A DNA stretch of 64,000 bases from assembly GCA_033439685.1 (NCBI GenBank), contig JAUEDM010000005.1, positions 1,488,001 to 1,552,000 on the forward strand, given 5' to 3'. Shown here piece by piece: positions 45,364 through 57,000 of the stretch; positions within the stretch are counted from its first letter, which is position 1, and the number at the start of each line of letters is the position of its first letter. The position numbers and the translations under genes were made by a program. This DNA comes from Apodospora peruviana. Taxonomy: Eukaryota > Ascomycota > Sordariomycetes > Sordariales > Lasiosphaeriaceae. Below the pieces are notes generated by a model. That model worked only from the letters and a program-made list of their open reading frames with translations. It did not search any database and was not told the DNA's origin.

Positions 45364-47023
45364 TCATGGCCACAGCCCCTCGGGGTTGATACTCCCATAG
45401 CGCCCCACAATGGCACTGAGACTATCTCTATACTCATGCTCGTCCTTGGACCATTCGGGACTTCCGGCCTCGAGCAGCGTGCCACGTCGCAGGGCCAGCG
45501 CCCAGCTGTAACTGCTCCGAACGAAGCCAGAAAACATTGCGCTGTGCATCAGCACCTCAAAGTCAACCAATGCTTGCTGATCCCAGGTCAGTTTCCGGAG
45601 CTCGGCGAGCTCCTCCTCGTCCAGCAGGTCTTCCTTTACGTGAGTGTCCAGCCCTTGGGTGGCAGCATCCTGACGGAACCTGTCACGGTTCTCTGCAGAC
45701 CCTGTGGCAAGGTATACAGACGTCAAGTTTTGCGCCTTGGCCTCGCGGATGTAGAAGGGCGCCTGCGCCTCGTAGCCAGGCCAGCCTGCTTTGGCAGCAT
45801 CTGCTGCGACGCGCAAATGGGCTCCAAAAAAGCCAGCTGACGCGAGTCGGTCCGGACCGAGTGAGTTGACGATGGAATCCTGAGACTGAGACTCGGGCGA
45901 TACGAGGAGGATATTGTCGGCAACAATTACTACAGAACGACCACCACCCGGCATCTTCTTTTCCAGGCTCCACAAGGCCGATGCTGCCAGCCGCCGGGCC
46001 TGGGGCAGGTGTCGGAACAAGCGAGGGAAAGAGTTGGCGAACTCGGGCGAATGCGCAAGGCGGTTCCACTGCGCAAATGCTAGATTCTGCCAGACACGCA
46101 CAGGCTTTTCCTTCGACATGTGCTCGAACACCGACTTCTCTTTGGTCACCATCCACTCGTCAAAGGCCTCTCGCCAGCCGGTTGGATCGACGATCAGATA
46201 CTTTCTTCTCTGGAAGGACTTCACCCTGTCGGGAGAGAGGTCCGCCTTGGAAGAGGCATTGACCCCAGACTCGGAAACCAGGGCGCGCATCTGTGGGCAA
46301 GCCAACTTCCACGACTCGAGAAAATAATCGGCGTCAAGCAGGTACGACATCTCGGCAGACTGGTCTTTAGTGCCGAGGTCTATGAGGTTATCCGCCCGTA
46401 TTGAAATACGAGGCAGTATTAAAGTGGTTGCTATCATGGTAAACTTTTGTTAATAAGTCATCACATAAACAGAGAACGACGGAACCAAAAGGCCGTGCCG
46501 TCCGTCGTCAATATGAGAAGAGACATAGATACATACCTCCTGCCTCGAGGGCGTATCGCACGCAGTTGAGAACCATATTTACCACATTCCCGATGCCGCC
46601 ATTCACCGGAGCGCATTGCCATACCAAGCCGTCCTGGAACTTCGTTTCATTGCATTTCTGTTGTATGGGACCCAGGTCGACGAGACCTTCAACCGGGTTT
46701 CTCACAACGGCTGCGATGAAATCATTCTTGGACATGGCGGCTCTGTTGGACGACGACGCAGACGACGCAGCATTAAACGAGCTGACACCACCACCGCGCG
46801 TGTAAACGACGAACAGCAAAAATACCCCTGACAGAGCGGCGACGAGATGGTAGTAGGAGGCGAAGATGACTCTACATCGCGGCACGCGAAATCGTCTTCT
46901 CGTCTTGATGGAAAGAAGGGAATCAGACTGGGCCAGTGACTCGTAGCGCGCTGATAAGAAGGGCTGCTGCCTCGGCACGCTATCATATGCTGCCACAATC
47001 CACCGCATCAGAGTGGAAGACAT
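45364..47023 (-). CDS. Type II membrane protein, O-fucosyltransferase-like
   Basis: Exons 47023-46537 and 46430-45364, with a 106-nt intron (GTATGT..TGATAG), give 517 residues. A basic cytoplasmic tail (TRRRFRVPRCR) is followed by one membrane segment (about 56-75, ALSGVFLLFVV) and a Ser-rich stem, the layout of a Golgi type II glycosyltransferase. The lumenal part begins CAPVNGGIGNVVNMVLNCVRYALEAGATTLILPRI, a Gly-rich loop-helix-strand that resembles the nucleotide-sugar-binding start of GDP-fucose O-fucosyltransferase folds. Later come WQNLAFAQWNRLAHSPEF, AHLRVAADAAKAGWPGYEAQ and the C-terminal SAMFSGFVRSSYSWALALRR, which fits the terminal helix of that fold. Donor and acceptor are unknown. 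The family assignment is moderate, and the membrane topology is well supported. Confidence 0.62.
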
Positions 47024-47963
47024 GGCAGGTGGTGAACACACTGTGATGGGGTTTTCGAGGCTGATGAAGAGTTATGGTAGCATCGGAAGCGACGTGACGT
47101 TGTCTCTTCCCCGAAAAAGAATACAGGAGCCCCTTATTATAGAATTGGACCTGCTTAAGGGAGGCCAAAAGTACTCGGAACGTCAGCTTCATGAGCTGGC
47201 TGGCGGCAAGGGCGGCGGCACATCCAACACGGCCCCCAATCCTTCCTTTGGAGGACTGTTGGCTCTGACGCCCCCTGTAAAGCATTCCTACACAATGGAA
47301 TGCTTGAGACGCGAATTCGCGTATATTCAGTACCGTGGGTGTGGATTGCGTATGAACGGATGGATGGTAACGTACCTAGCCACTGCTAAGTGCTTACTTA
47401 GTAGCCGATGCGATTTGCGCTCTTCCCGGTCCTTTTCTCCCCACTCTATTGTCGTAGTGAGCCGGCTAATAACAAGGAGGAAGGAGAGAAACTTACTCTT
47501 CATCATCTAGATAAGGTAGGTACACACATGAGCTGGGCTATTCGGAATATAGCCAGGAAATTGGCGAATAACCCAAAACAAAACGACCCGAGCGTTGGTA
47601 TATATATATGATGTTATACTCGACAAAAAACATAAACAAAAAACAATTGGCATATCCTATATGAAAGAAAAATAACACCTGTGTAAACGCCTGTTGCTAT
47701 GCTTGCTGCCTGCCCTCTTTCTATGTGTTCTCTCGCCTGATATCAAGGTAGTAGTGGGTTGGTAATGCCTCCTCGGGTTATCCATATACACACCACAAAA
47801 ACACAATAATCATACAACCAACCTAGTGGTATTGACAACCTCGTAGTGATGTGTGTCCTTCATGCCCTAACGTCTTGATTTTCATCAGCCCCAATTCAGA
47901 AGGGTATCGATATCCGGTAGTCGCAACTCCAGTTCCAAAACTTTCGCAGTTTTCTTCACCTTT
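47024..47963. other. Intergenic region between SFT1 3' end and O-fucosyltransferase-like 5' end
   Basis: No gene is seen. (TA)n-like sequence lies near 47600-47612. It holds the promoter of the O-fucosyltransferase-like gene and the 3' end of SFT1. Confidence 0.45.
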
Positions 47964-48331
47964 TCAGAAAAAGATCCTGTACGTATAGTAGAGCACAAGA
48001 ATCACACCGATCAGGATGCCCGAGAGCTTGAAAATGGCGATCTTGTTCCCCGACGCCGCCATGCGTCCCAGCCGGCTGGCAGAGCCTTTGAGTTGTGTGC
48101 CCATGGAGGAGAACGTTTCGCTCTACAGAAAGTTGGGAGTTAGTGTGGGAGTTAAGGACAACGCCAGTGTCGCTCGGAATAATGGGTGGGACATACGGTT
48201 GAGTCTATAACCTCGTGAGCGCGGGCATTGTCGTAGATGTCGATGGTCACGCCGCGCAGGGCGGACACCTTTGATGCAAGCTCGTCCAGGCGCGCATCGT
48301 TTTGGCGCTCGCGCTCGTATGCTTCTGACAT
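47964..48331 (-). CDS. SFT1: Golgi Qc-SNARE SFT1
   Basis: Exons 48331-48197 and 48122-47964, with a 74-nt intron (GTATGT..TGTAG), give 97 residues, the normal size of this small SNARE. It has an amphipathic SNARE helix (about 12-68, LDELASKVSALRGVTIDIY ... STSETFSSMGTQLKGSASRLGRM) and a C-terminal membrane anchor (about 77-96, LSGILIGVILVLYYTYRIFF), with no lumenal tail. The SASRLGRMAASG end before the anchor is characteristic of SFT1 rather than BET1. It acts in retrograde and intra-Golgi fusion. The only glutamines are at residues 10 and 55, so the expected central zero layer appears to lack Gln. An in-frame upstream ATG at 48364 would add 11 residues and is not preferred. Confidence 0.88.
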
Positions 48332-49584
48332 GTTGCTCGTTGTTTCGTGTAAAGGTTGGCGCACCGAGGGATGGTGGTCGAATAGATGGATTAAAAGGAA
48401 GTTTTGGGCTCGTCGTCGTCGTCGTCGGTGTCGGTGTCGTTCGCAGGGATGACGTTAGGACACCCGAAAGTGTTTCAGAAGGTCGTGCGACACAACGAGT
48501 TGCGCCGATGATTGTAAAGTTTCGTGATGACGGCTATATTGTCTAGGAAGGCCCAAAATTCCTTGGCTGATTATTATGGGCAAGGGTGGTGTTTCGATGT
48601 GACCGGGCAGATCGGATTGCGTGGCAGAGGATGGTAGGTCCGGATTGATTCGACGATGATGTTGTTGGCTAGCGGCTCCAGGGTTCACGGATTTGCGGTT
48701 TTGGGCCGCCTGGGTCGAATGCTCAGCCACATTCATTGATTGTGTTGTGGCGTCGAGACGATTCCCGTCGGAAATGATGTCAGCGTTCCTCGCTCTTTCT
48801 TTCGATTTCATTGTGCAACCTTGAGACGAGAGCCCGTCCGTTGTCGATCCAGGAACCCAGAGTACCGTATACATATTTCCACGCAAATCTCCGAAGCTCA
48901 TTGTCAAAGGACTGATACTTTCGAGTCTTTGTCACTTGATTTTTCTTTCGACGAAGTGCCAAATACGGATACCCCAGCCACGTTGCACGTCAACACCAAT
49001 GCGAACACCGCGCGGCGGGTGGCGGGGCACTGGAGGACGGTGTGCGGGGAAGCTCCCTCCGGATGTTAGGATGGAACTTGCTAGCAGCTAGCAGACAAGG
49101 CAGCCCATGACATGTCATATCCCACCTCCACCACCCGATCAAGCGGGCTGAGTCCCGACTATTCACACCAACCGACCTAATGAGCTCCCGAGTCTGAACT
49201 AATAGTCCTTAATCCGTAGTTTTTGTTCTTTCACATCTACTTAACACCCAACTGCTTGGGACACGGCCTTTAGCGTCTTCCTCTGGTCGGTGAATCATTT
49301 CGATCCTCAAAGTGGGAACCCTGTCTGCTGTGATCAAGCCAAGCTCAATATCGCATCCAGCTGCTCGACCCAGTGGAGCCTTGAGGGACCAAGTCGCTCA
49401 ACTGCGGATTACCTTACTGATTGCGCGCATCTTCTCCATCCGGGTCAACGTTTAATCGACGGTGCTTCCTTGCCTACATCTGCCTTGGAAATTCAAACAT
49501 CTACTTCGCAAAATATCGATACACTCGATACACTTCCCCTGATTCCCCGCGACACCCGATCTACCGAACCGAAATCCCATAGAA
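48332..49584. other. Divergent promoter region SFT1 / YSC84
   Basis: No gene is seen. It contains (CGT)n-rich sequence near 48414-48439. The right part is the YSC84 leader, with short upstream frames. Confidence 0.45.
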
Positions 49585-51035
49585 ATGGGTATCAACAATC
49601 CACTGCCGTCGTCGCTTGCGTGTATGTCTTTCCCGGCCCTTCCGTGACCGAAGGCCCAAGCCGCTTGCAAAATCCACCCTTTACGATGCTGACAGCATGT
49701 TTCTACAGCGGAATGCAAGAAATGCGGCAAGATCCTCACCTCCTTTATCGATCCTCGTCAAGCCTTCAGCCCCGACAAAGTCATCCCGCCTTCCGTGCTC
49801 GCCAACGCAAAGGTACCCAGGTGTACCCTCGAGAAAACAAGCTTCTGGGATTGGCAACTAACGTACCGTTTCTGGATTACAAATAGGGCCTTGCGATTCT
49901 CACAGTGATAAAAGCCGGTTTCCTCGGCTCCGCTCGTTTCGGAAGCGGTCTTGTTGTCGCCCGCCTTCCCGACGGCAGCTGGAGCGCTCCTACCGCCATC
50001 GCGACTGGTGGTGCTGGCTTCGGGGGGCAGATAGGGTTTGAGCTGACTGATTTCGTCTTCATTCTTAACGATGCGAGCGCCGTCAAGACCTTCTCCCAAG
50101 CCGGATCCCTCACACTTGGCGGAAATGTATCGATTGCGGCAGGACCAGTGGGCAGGAACGCAGAGGCCGCTGGCGCCGCCTCGCTCAGGAGTGTAGCGGG
50201 CATTTTCAGCTACTCAAAGACGAAGGGTCTGTTCGCTGGCGTCTCACTCGAGGGCTCCGTGATTGTGGAGCGGAAAGATGCCAACGCGAAGCTCTATGGC
50301 CGCCAGGTTTCCGCGCGCGAGCTCCTCACTGGCGCCGAGCGTCCACCGCCGCAAGCCTCGCCACTCCTTAGCATCCTCAACTCACGGTCGTTCAACGGCA
50401 TGTCATCAGGGACGCAGGATGATCGGATGTACAACGACATACCGGTCTATGACAACAGCCACGATAATGTTGTGTGGGGAGACCAGACGGGGAGCGGGTA
50501 TGGAGAGGGCCAGCGTCGGGATAATGGTGGTGGTGCTGCCGGCGACGGAGGACACGGTCATGACGAGTTCGGCCGACCTAAGCGAGCCAACACGTGGCAG
50601 GACGATGTATACGATCAACCCCGAGCGTTTGGACAAGGGTCTAGGGCTAATACCTTCAATGAGACTGCTGGATACGGCGGTGCAAAGGCGGCATCCCCGG
50701 CTTCGCCATCAGGGGGTTTCGGTGATAAGAAAGTAGGCCCCGGACGACCTGCGGCGCCGAAACCGAACTTTGCGAGCAAGCAGGCGTTAATGAAGAAGAA
50801 CGAGGCTATCGCGCTCTTTACCTTTGAAGCGGATCAGCCAGGAGACCTGGGATTCAAGAAAGGCGATATCATTACTGTGCTCAAAAAGACAGACAGTGAT
50901 AATGACTGGTGGTATGTTAATTTCCTCGTTTAGGATGCATAAGGGCTACTCGACTAACTATACTTCAACAGGACCGGAATGATTGGTACAAAACACGGCA
51001 TATTTCCCTCCAACTACGTCAAGATGAAGGAGTGA
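49585..51035 (+). CDS. YSC84: SYLF + SH3 actin-patch protein YSC84/LSB3
   Basis: Four exons, 49585-49621, 49709-49812, 49887-50911 and 50972-51035, have introns of 87, 74 and 60 nt and give 409 residues. The N-terminus MGINNPLPSSLASECKKCGK is followed by the SYLF domain (to about 235), with AKGLAILTVIKAGFLGSARFG, GGQIGFELTDFVFIL and LFAGVSLEGS, which binds phosphoinositides and actin filaments. A Gly/Asn/Pro-rich linker leads to a C-terminal SH3 domain (about 350-408, AIALFTFEADQPGDLGFKKGD, WW, GIFPSNYV). The SH3 is split by the last intron in WW, so a missed 64-nt last exon would destroy it. The protein recruits Las17/WASP partners at endocytic actin patches. Intron 2 uses a weak GTACCC donor, but only this one keeps the frame. 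Confidence 0.92.
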
Positions 51036-52045
51036 AGCTACGGATGCCCGGATGATATACCCTAAGAGAGCAGCATATGAACATATGAACCCTACGATTT
51101 TACCTGAAGAAGAATACCCCGTTTGGTACACCGAAATCCGCCTTGCCACACAGAATAGCAGACAGAAAGCCGATCTACAACCCAACGTATGAGATGACAC
51201 GTTATTTCTTTTTCCGACAGTCTGGTGGTAACAGGAAACTTGAGACAGAGGGGACACTGTGGATGTGATACCACATTTTGGCTTCGAGCGTTTGATTATG
51301 ATGCATGGAATTGGCTGATTTGCTTTTTTCGGGTACCGAGTTTCGGCGTTCTAGGCAAGATGATAAAGAACGCAAGGCACTTGAGCCCTCTGTTCTCCCC
51401 GGAGCAGTGAATTTTTTTGGCCGAAGAAGGGCCATACTGGGTCGGGAAAGAGGCAGAGATTGAGTGACAGATAGGCACAGGCGCGCTACGATACAGAGGC
51501 TCCTTCTTTTCTTTCTTCTTGTCAATTTATTTTGATTCGTTATCTATTTATTTCTTCGAGATTTCAGTATTAGTGAATGAGAAGATATCTTGGGAATTTG
51601 GGATAAAGACCGTCAACTAAACTGTCTCTCATTTGTATTATTTTTCTCGACCCCCCCTGTGAACGTCAAATGCCGCAGCGCAGATGGTGACTGGCCGGAC
51701 AGTCCGAGTCAAAGTGCAGCACGGGCCACCACTAGGTTGATCCCGTCTGCAGGGGTGGGAGCGCACGGGGTGCTCGTCGGCAGCCTGCAGGTTACCGTTC
51801 CAACGACGCGTCGCGATTTCCATCTATTTTACTCCGTACCTACGGTATGATGTGGATGTAATCCGAAACCGAAAATGTTGGTGTTAGGCAGGCAATCCCA
51901 TCACAACATAAACTTCCACCCACATATATGACCTAACCTTAACGCCAAATGCGGCACCAACCAGCGTGGCCATGAGCAAACTCAACGAGGGTCGACAGAA
52001 CTGCAGACGCCGCCAGCCAGGTCGCGAGACTACTCTCGAGGTGCC
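51036..52045. other. Intergenic region YSC84 / STN1
   Basis: No gene is recognised in 1 kb. It holds the YSC84 3' end and the STN1 promoter. Confidence 0.45.
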
Positions 52046-53119
52046 ATGACGAACGCCACGGAATTGCCGACGACGGGACCATACCCGATATATTGTTTCC
52101 ACCTTTCCCCAACCCTCAACCGGTATTGCCATCTGCGCATTACCGATGTCGTCGCCTTGTCTAGCCACCCCGGATTCCGAGGTCAGGACATGTACTTCTA
52201 CCTCAACCACCCAATAAAATGGGTGCGCATTTCCGGCGTTGTTGTGGGTGTTGACGAGTTTGAGGGAAGGCGGGTCTACACGATTGACGACAGCAGCGGC
52301 GCGACCATAGAGTGCGTCGTCTCTACGCCGCTACCTCTTCGTGGTGGAACCAGTAACAATAACAACACAGTCGTGGGTGGTGCGAAGTCTGCATCGTCAA
52401 AGAAGCTGCCGAACACGAACAATGCGGCAGAAAAAGCACTTCCAGAGCGACCATTGCCGGTCACGGACGGCGATATCGACGTCGGCCATGTCATCGACAT
52501 CAAGGGCTCGATCAAACTCTTTCGGGAATCAAGACAAGTCCACGCGGACAAGATTACGCATTTGAGATCGACGGAACAGGAGGTTAAGTTTTGGGAAAAG
52601 CTGGCGCAGCTGCGCAAGGATGTGTTGAATCGTCCGTGGGTGCTGGATAGGCGCGAGCTAAGGCGTTGTCGGAAGGAAGCTGAGGGGTATGATGTGCGAC
52701 GGACAGCTACCGGGTTGGAGAAGAGGAAAAGAACCTCTGCGGCGCCGGAGGTGAGAGCCGTAGATGCGGCTGGGTCGAAGCATGATCGTGAGGGTGGGCG
52801 TGAGCGTGTGGAGAGCGGTAGGACAGCAGAGAGAGCTGCTCATCGACTGACGGGGTTGGAGAAGAAGAGGAAGATCTCTGCGACCCCCGGGGATGCAGCT
52901 AGGTCGGAGCATAATCGTGACTTCGACCGTGGGAAGAGTGGTAAAGCAGCAGAGAAAGCTCCTCGACTGACGGGGTTGGAACCACGGAGTAGCATATCTG
53001 TTGCTATGGTTACCGCTCCTCCTCCAAGGGCGGCGAAAGTGAGGCTGACGGGTCTGGAACCACGGAGAAGCAAATCTTCTGCTAGGGTGACCGCTCCTAA
53101 TCCCGTCACTGGGAAGTAG
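52046..53119 (+). CDS. STN1: CST telomere-capping complex subunit STN1
   Basis: An intronless gene of 357 codons, starting MTNATELPTTGPYPIYCFHL. The N-terminal OB-fold shows the STN1 signature CFHLSPTLNRYCHLRITDVV, then YFYLNHPIKWVRISGVVVGVDEF and RVYTIDDSSGATIECVVS. It continues after an Asn-rich insert with DVGHVIDIKGSIKLFRESRQ and a terminal helix (VKFWEKLAQLRKDVLNRPWVLD). STN1 with CTC1/CDC13 and TEN1 binds single-stranded telomeric DNA, caps ends and recruits polymerase alpha-primase for C-strand fill-in. From about residue 220 the protein is a basic, low-complexity tail built from four spaced copies of a TGLE(K/P)(R/K) element. The tail has no recognised domain. The OB-fold part is confident. 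Confidence 0.86.
   Translation: MTNATELPTTGPYPIYCFHLSPTLNRYCHLRITDVVALSSHPGFRGQDMYFYLNHPIKWVRISGVVVGVDEFEGRRVYTIDDSSGATIECVVSTPLPLRGGTSNNNNTVVGGAKSASSKKLPNTNNAAEKALPERPLPVTDGDIDVGHVIDIKGSIKLFRESRQVHADKITHLRSTEQEVKFWEKLAQLRKDVLNRPWVLDRRELRRCRKEAEGYDVRRTATGLEKRKRTSAAPEVRAVDAAGSKHDREGGRERVESGRTAERAAHRLTGLEKKRKISATPGDAARSEHNRDFDRGKSGKAAEKAPRLTGLEPRSSISVAMVTAPPPRAAKVRLTGLEPRRSKSSARVTAPNPVTGK
52700..53119 (+). repeat. Four degenerate repeats in the STN1 C-terminal coding region
   Basis: ACGGGTTGGA-type cores occur at about 52709, 52847, 52967 and 53044. Copies two and three are part of a 120-bp near-duplication (flanks AGCAGAGA(G/A)AGCT ... CGACTGACGGGGTTGGA). The encoded element is (R)LTGLE(K/P)(K/R)R followed by Ser/Ala/Val-rich residues. 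Confidence 0.8.
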
Positions 53120-54046
53120 GACACTTAGCGGTTGTGATATAACCTCATATACACTACTCTGGAGGAAACGGCACACTTTTTTATGAATAAGAACCTGAAG
53201 TTAACGACCAATAGCTTCTATTTGGAAGTTATTTTCTGTATTCAGCCCAATGGTGGACTCAGATGACTGCCCGAGAGATGCCTACAGAGCTGGTCACATC
53301 GCTGATTACAATACCGCTAACTGAAGAGACGGGTTGTCCTTTCCTTTCCTTTCCAGTCCCAGAGAATTCGGGGCGTGATGGCTCCCATAGCATCCCGCCT
53401 TCCTAAAGTACCTGAACTGGTTTCAGAGAGCTCCACCCAGCTGGGCACCATGAAGATCCGGAAGGGTTTTTGTACCCCTCCGCCGCGCCAACCACTTCTC
53501 ATCCCCTATTTGGCGAACGATCGAGAACCTTGAATATCGTCAGACTCCTTGCATATCTATACGAATTTCGCCTCTTGACCTAAATCGACCGATCGGGATT
53601 ACATTTCCTTCAGCTATTTGTCTTTGCAGGTTCGCAGATCTAGAATCACCCCGGCCTCCTCGTTGTCCAACATTCCAGCGGCGGTCCGCCTGTACTTTAA
53701 GGCCAGGTAAGAAAAAAAATCATCTATTTCTCGTTAAGACAGGCGGGGAAGGAACAAGCACTTTTCTATGTAATGTCTCCCAGCCATGCTGCATTGCGTG
53801 CCAGTGGCCCGCGAACCTGTCTCGGATTTGCCCCTCCCATGATGGTGGTGATGATGATGATGGACTTATCTGGACCAGGTCGGATGGGCATATTTTTGCA
53901 ATGGGAGATGTCCAGTGGTCTATTAACGGGGTTGTTGGAGTCGAAGAAGGGAGCCGTGTATAAGTTTCCGCGGTGCCCGCGACCTTTCGACTTTGGAGTT
54001 CATGGGATATTGTACCATTTGTTTTGGATGCTGTATTAAGATCATC
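53120..54046. other. Intergenic region STN1 / GH81
   Basis: No gene is recognised. An in-frame ATG at 54002 could extend the GH81 N-terminus by 15 residues. ATGATG repeats lie near 53838-53861. Confidence 0.4.
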
Positions 54047-57000
54047 ATGCTGCTCGACCGTCTTTTGCTGACAATGCTTCAGGTCTCTGCCTCGGCCCGA
54101 GACCAAGGTACGGTGGAAAGTTGGCGAGGACGGTGACCGCCGGAGACCTTTCCGTCAGCGCCCGAACGTACGCGTGGAAATTGGAGGAGACCTGGGGAAC
54201 GCTGGAGATATCCTGTCTTTGGCTGCACGGAGGACTGCTTGACGACTACGGCGAGACAATATCCTGATCCGATAGTGGTGCCCACTTCCTCTGCCAGAGT
54301 TATTACAACTACGGCGGGACAAGATTCTGATCCAAACGTGGTGTTCACATCTACGGCCAGAGTTATCACAGCTACGGTGAGACCAGACTCTGGTCCAAAC
54401 GCTGCGGTCACATCCACGGCCAGAGTTACCACAGCTACTGAGAGACCAGACTCTGGTCCAAACGCTGTGCTCACATCCACGGCCAGAGTTATCACGACCG
54501 CGGTAACGTCAGGGACTGCCCAGATCCTAGCCAGTCCAAAAGTCCCCAACAGTGGCACCATACATACGTCTCTTGAGACTGGGGGGCGTGTGACAACTCA
54601 GCCTATCCTGGCTAGCTCTATATCAAGTCCTACTTCGATACTATAACCCTCTACAACTTTGTCTACCAGCTTGATACCCCTCGTTGTTTCAAACAAATGG
54701 CAGCCCCAAACCTATTCGCCAACCCAATCGCGACAGACGCGCCGCCGGCCAATATTGGAAGGAAACAGGATCATCCAGCACCTCGACTGGGAATTACTGG
54801 AACCGCACCATTCGAGACCAACAAGTTTTACGCCAATTTCTTTTTGGGCACCCAGACTGCTCCAACCTACCTCCACCCTTATTCCGTCGCATGGTCTGGT
54901 GGAAAGGGAGTATCGGCCAGCTGGGGAATGTCAGTCTCCCATGTCGAAATGAGGCAGCGAGTTTACGGTCAAATCACTCCCGAAACAGGTGCGGTGAAAT
55001 ATTTCATCAATCCTGTCGGCATCCAGTCTGTTGTCATCTCGGCCAAGGAGTTGGGATCTACCACCACACTGACTAGCGATCTGCTAACGGACTTTTCTGT
55101 CCGGGTTTGTCTTGGCCCAAGTCCACAGGCCCAGGCAGCTATCCAATTTCACATGGTTCAGGGCTCGGCCTTTGTGAGTGCACTGTTTACTGGAGCTACT
55201 CCACTGATCCAGACGGGAGTGTTCTACAAAACAGTGACTCGCTCAACCAAAGAGGTGAAGCCCGGCGTCACCAAATACAAGCTCCATCTCGAAGACGGAG
55301 CTACCTGGCTGTTGTATGCATATCACACAAAAGGTGACGCTCTTGACCTCCAAGTTGTCAACAATGGTCTGGCTCAGTCCAAGAAGCCCTTTTATGGTGT
55401 TATTCAGGTGGCTAAGGACCCCGGCAATGGCGAGGCCGTGTACGACAAGGCATGCGGTGCCTATGCCACCGGTGTTAAGCTCACTGGTTCTGTGAACGGC
55501 AACAAGGGTACCTACACTTTTTTATTTCAGAAGGCTGGTATGCTCACAACGATCCTCGCCATGTTTGCCTTACCGCATCACCAAAGCTCATTTGATACCG
55601 ACACCCGCGGGAAGATGACCGCCGTCAACTTGCAGACGACGACAAAGGGGATAGCAACCGCCGTTGTGGCCGATGCTTGGACGATGATCGAAAGCGCATT
55701 ACCAACCGAAATGGGTTTCGTTCCTTGGTTGCCCAAGGTTGGGAGTGTTAATACTATTTCTGCCACTGTTAGGAATTTTATTCACAATATTGCTCTGCAA
55801 GAGCTCTCGCAGAATATGCTGCAGCAGACAGACCAGGACTCGATGTATTTCAGTGGAAAGGTAACGCTGCTGTTCAAATATATATACCAGACTTCAGTTG
55901 TGGTAAGCTAACAGAGAAACCAGGCTCTAGCTAAGTTTGCCCAGATTTTAATCGCCGTCAACGATATGCTAGGGGACAAGGCACTCGCATTGCAGAGCCT
56001 GAAGCAACTCAAAGTTGCGTTTGCACGATTTGCCGAGAACATGCAACAGTACCCTCTAGTATACGAGAGCGGCTGGGGAGGTGTGGTCTCATCAGCCACG
56101 TACGTGACCGGCAACTCGGGGGCCGACTTCGGCAACACGTACTACAACGATCACCACTTCCACTACGGCTACTTTATCTACTGTGCTGCCGTGATTGGCT
56201 ATCTGGAACCGACCTGGATTGCGAGTAACAAGGCATACGTCAACACTCTGGTTCGTGATATTGCGAATCCTAGTGCTCAAGATAAATATTTTCCGGTTTG
56301 GCGGTGCTTTGACTGGTTCCATGGACACAGCTGGGCGCATGGGTTGTTTGAGACGTTGGATGGAAAAGACCAAGAATCGAGCTCAGAGGATACGATGCAT
56401 ACCTATGCACTCAAAATGTGGGGGACGGTTTCCGGTGATCAGAACCTGGCTGCTCGGTGAGTCCTCTCCTCTATCCGCCCAACCTGTTCTCGGTAGGTCT
56501 AACCCTAGGGTGACAGAGGCAACCTCATGCTCTCCATTCAAGCTCGCTCTATGCAGGCTTACTACCTGTACAACAAAAACAACACGGTCCAGCCGCCCAA
56601 CTTCATCGGTAACAAGGTAGCAGGGATTCTGTTTGAGAACAAGCTCGACCATACTACCTATTTCGGTGGTAATATCGAATACATACAAGGCATCCACATG
56701 CTGCCCCTGTTGCCCCATACGCCGTTGGTAAGGACAGGAGACTTTGTGGCAGAGGAATGGGAGACGTATTTCGGAAACGGACGAGCGGACAAGGTTGTTG
56801 GTGGGTGGAAAGGGATTCTCTTTGCGAACTATGCGATGATCGATCCCCGGGGCGCCTATACCTTCTTCAGCCAGCCCAGGTTTGACCCGAGCTGGCTGGA
56901 CGGCGGGGCGAGTTTGACGTGGTATATGTGTTATTCTGCTGGTGAGCCTTTTCGTTGACCTCCGTTCCCCTATTTATCTACTCGACCACAGCACTCGCTT

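Noticed and set aside
54079..54561. 160-codon frame antisense to the GH81 repeat
   Set aside because: It is open because the 63-bp repeat has a period divisible by three. The plus-strand frame connects by splicing to signal peptide and enzyme.
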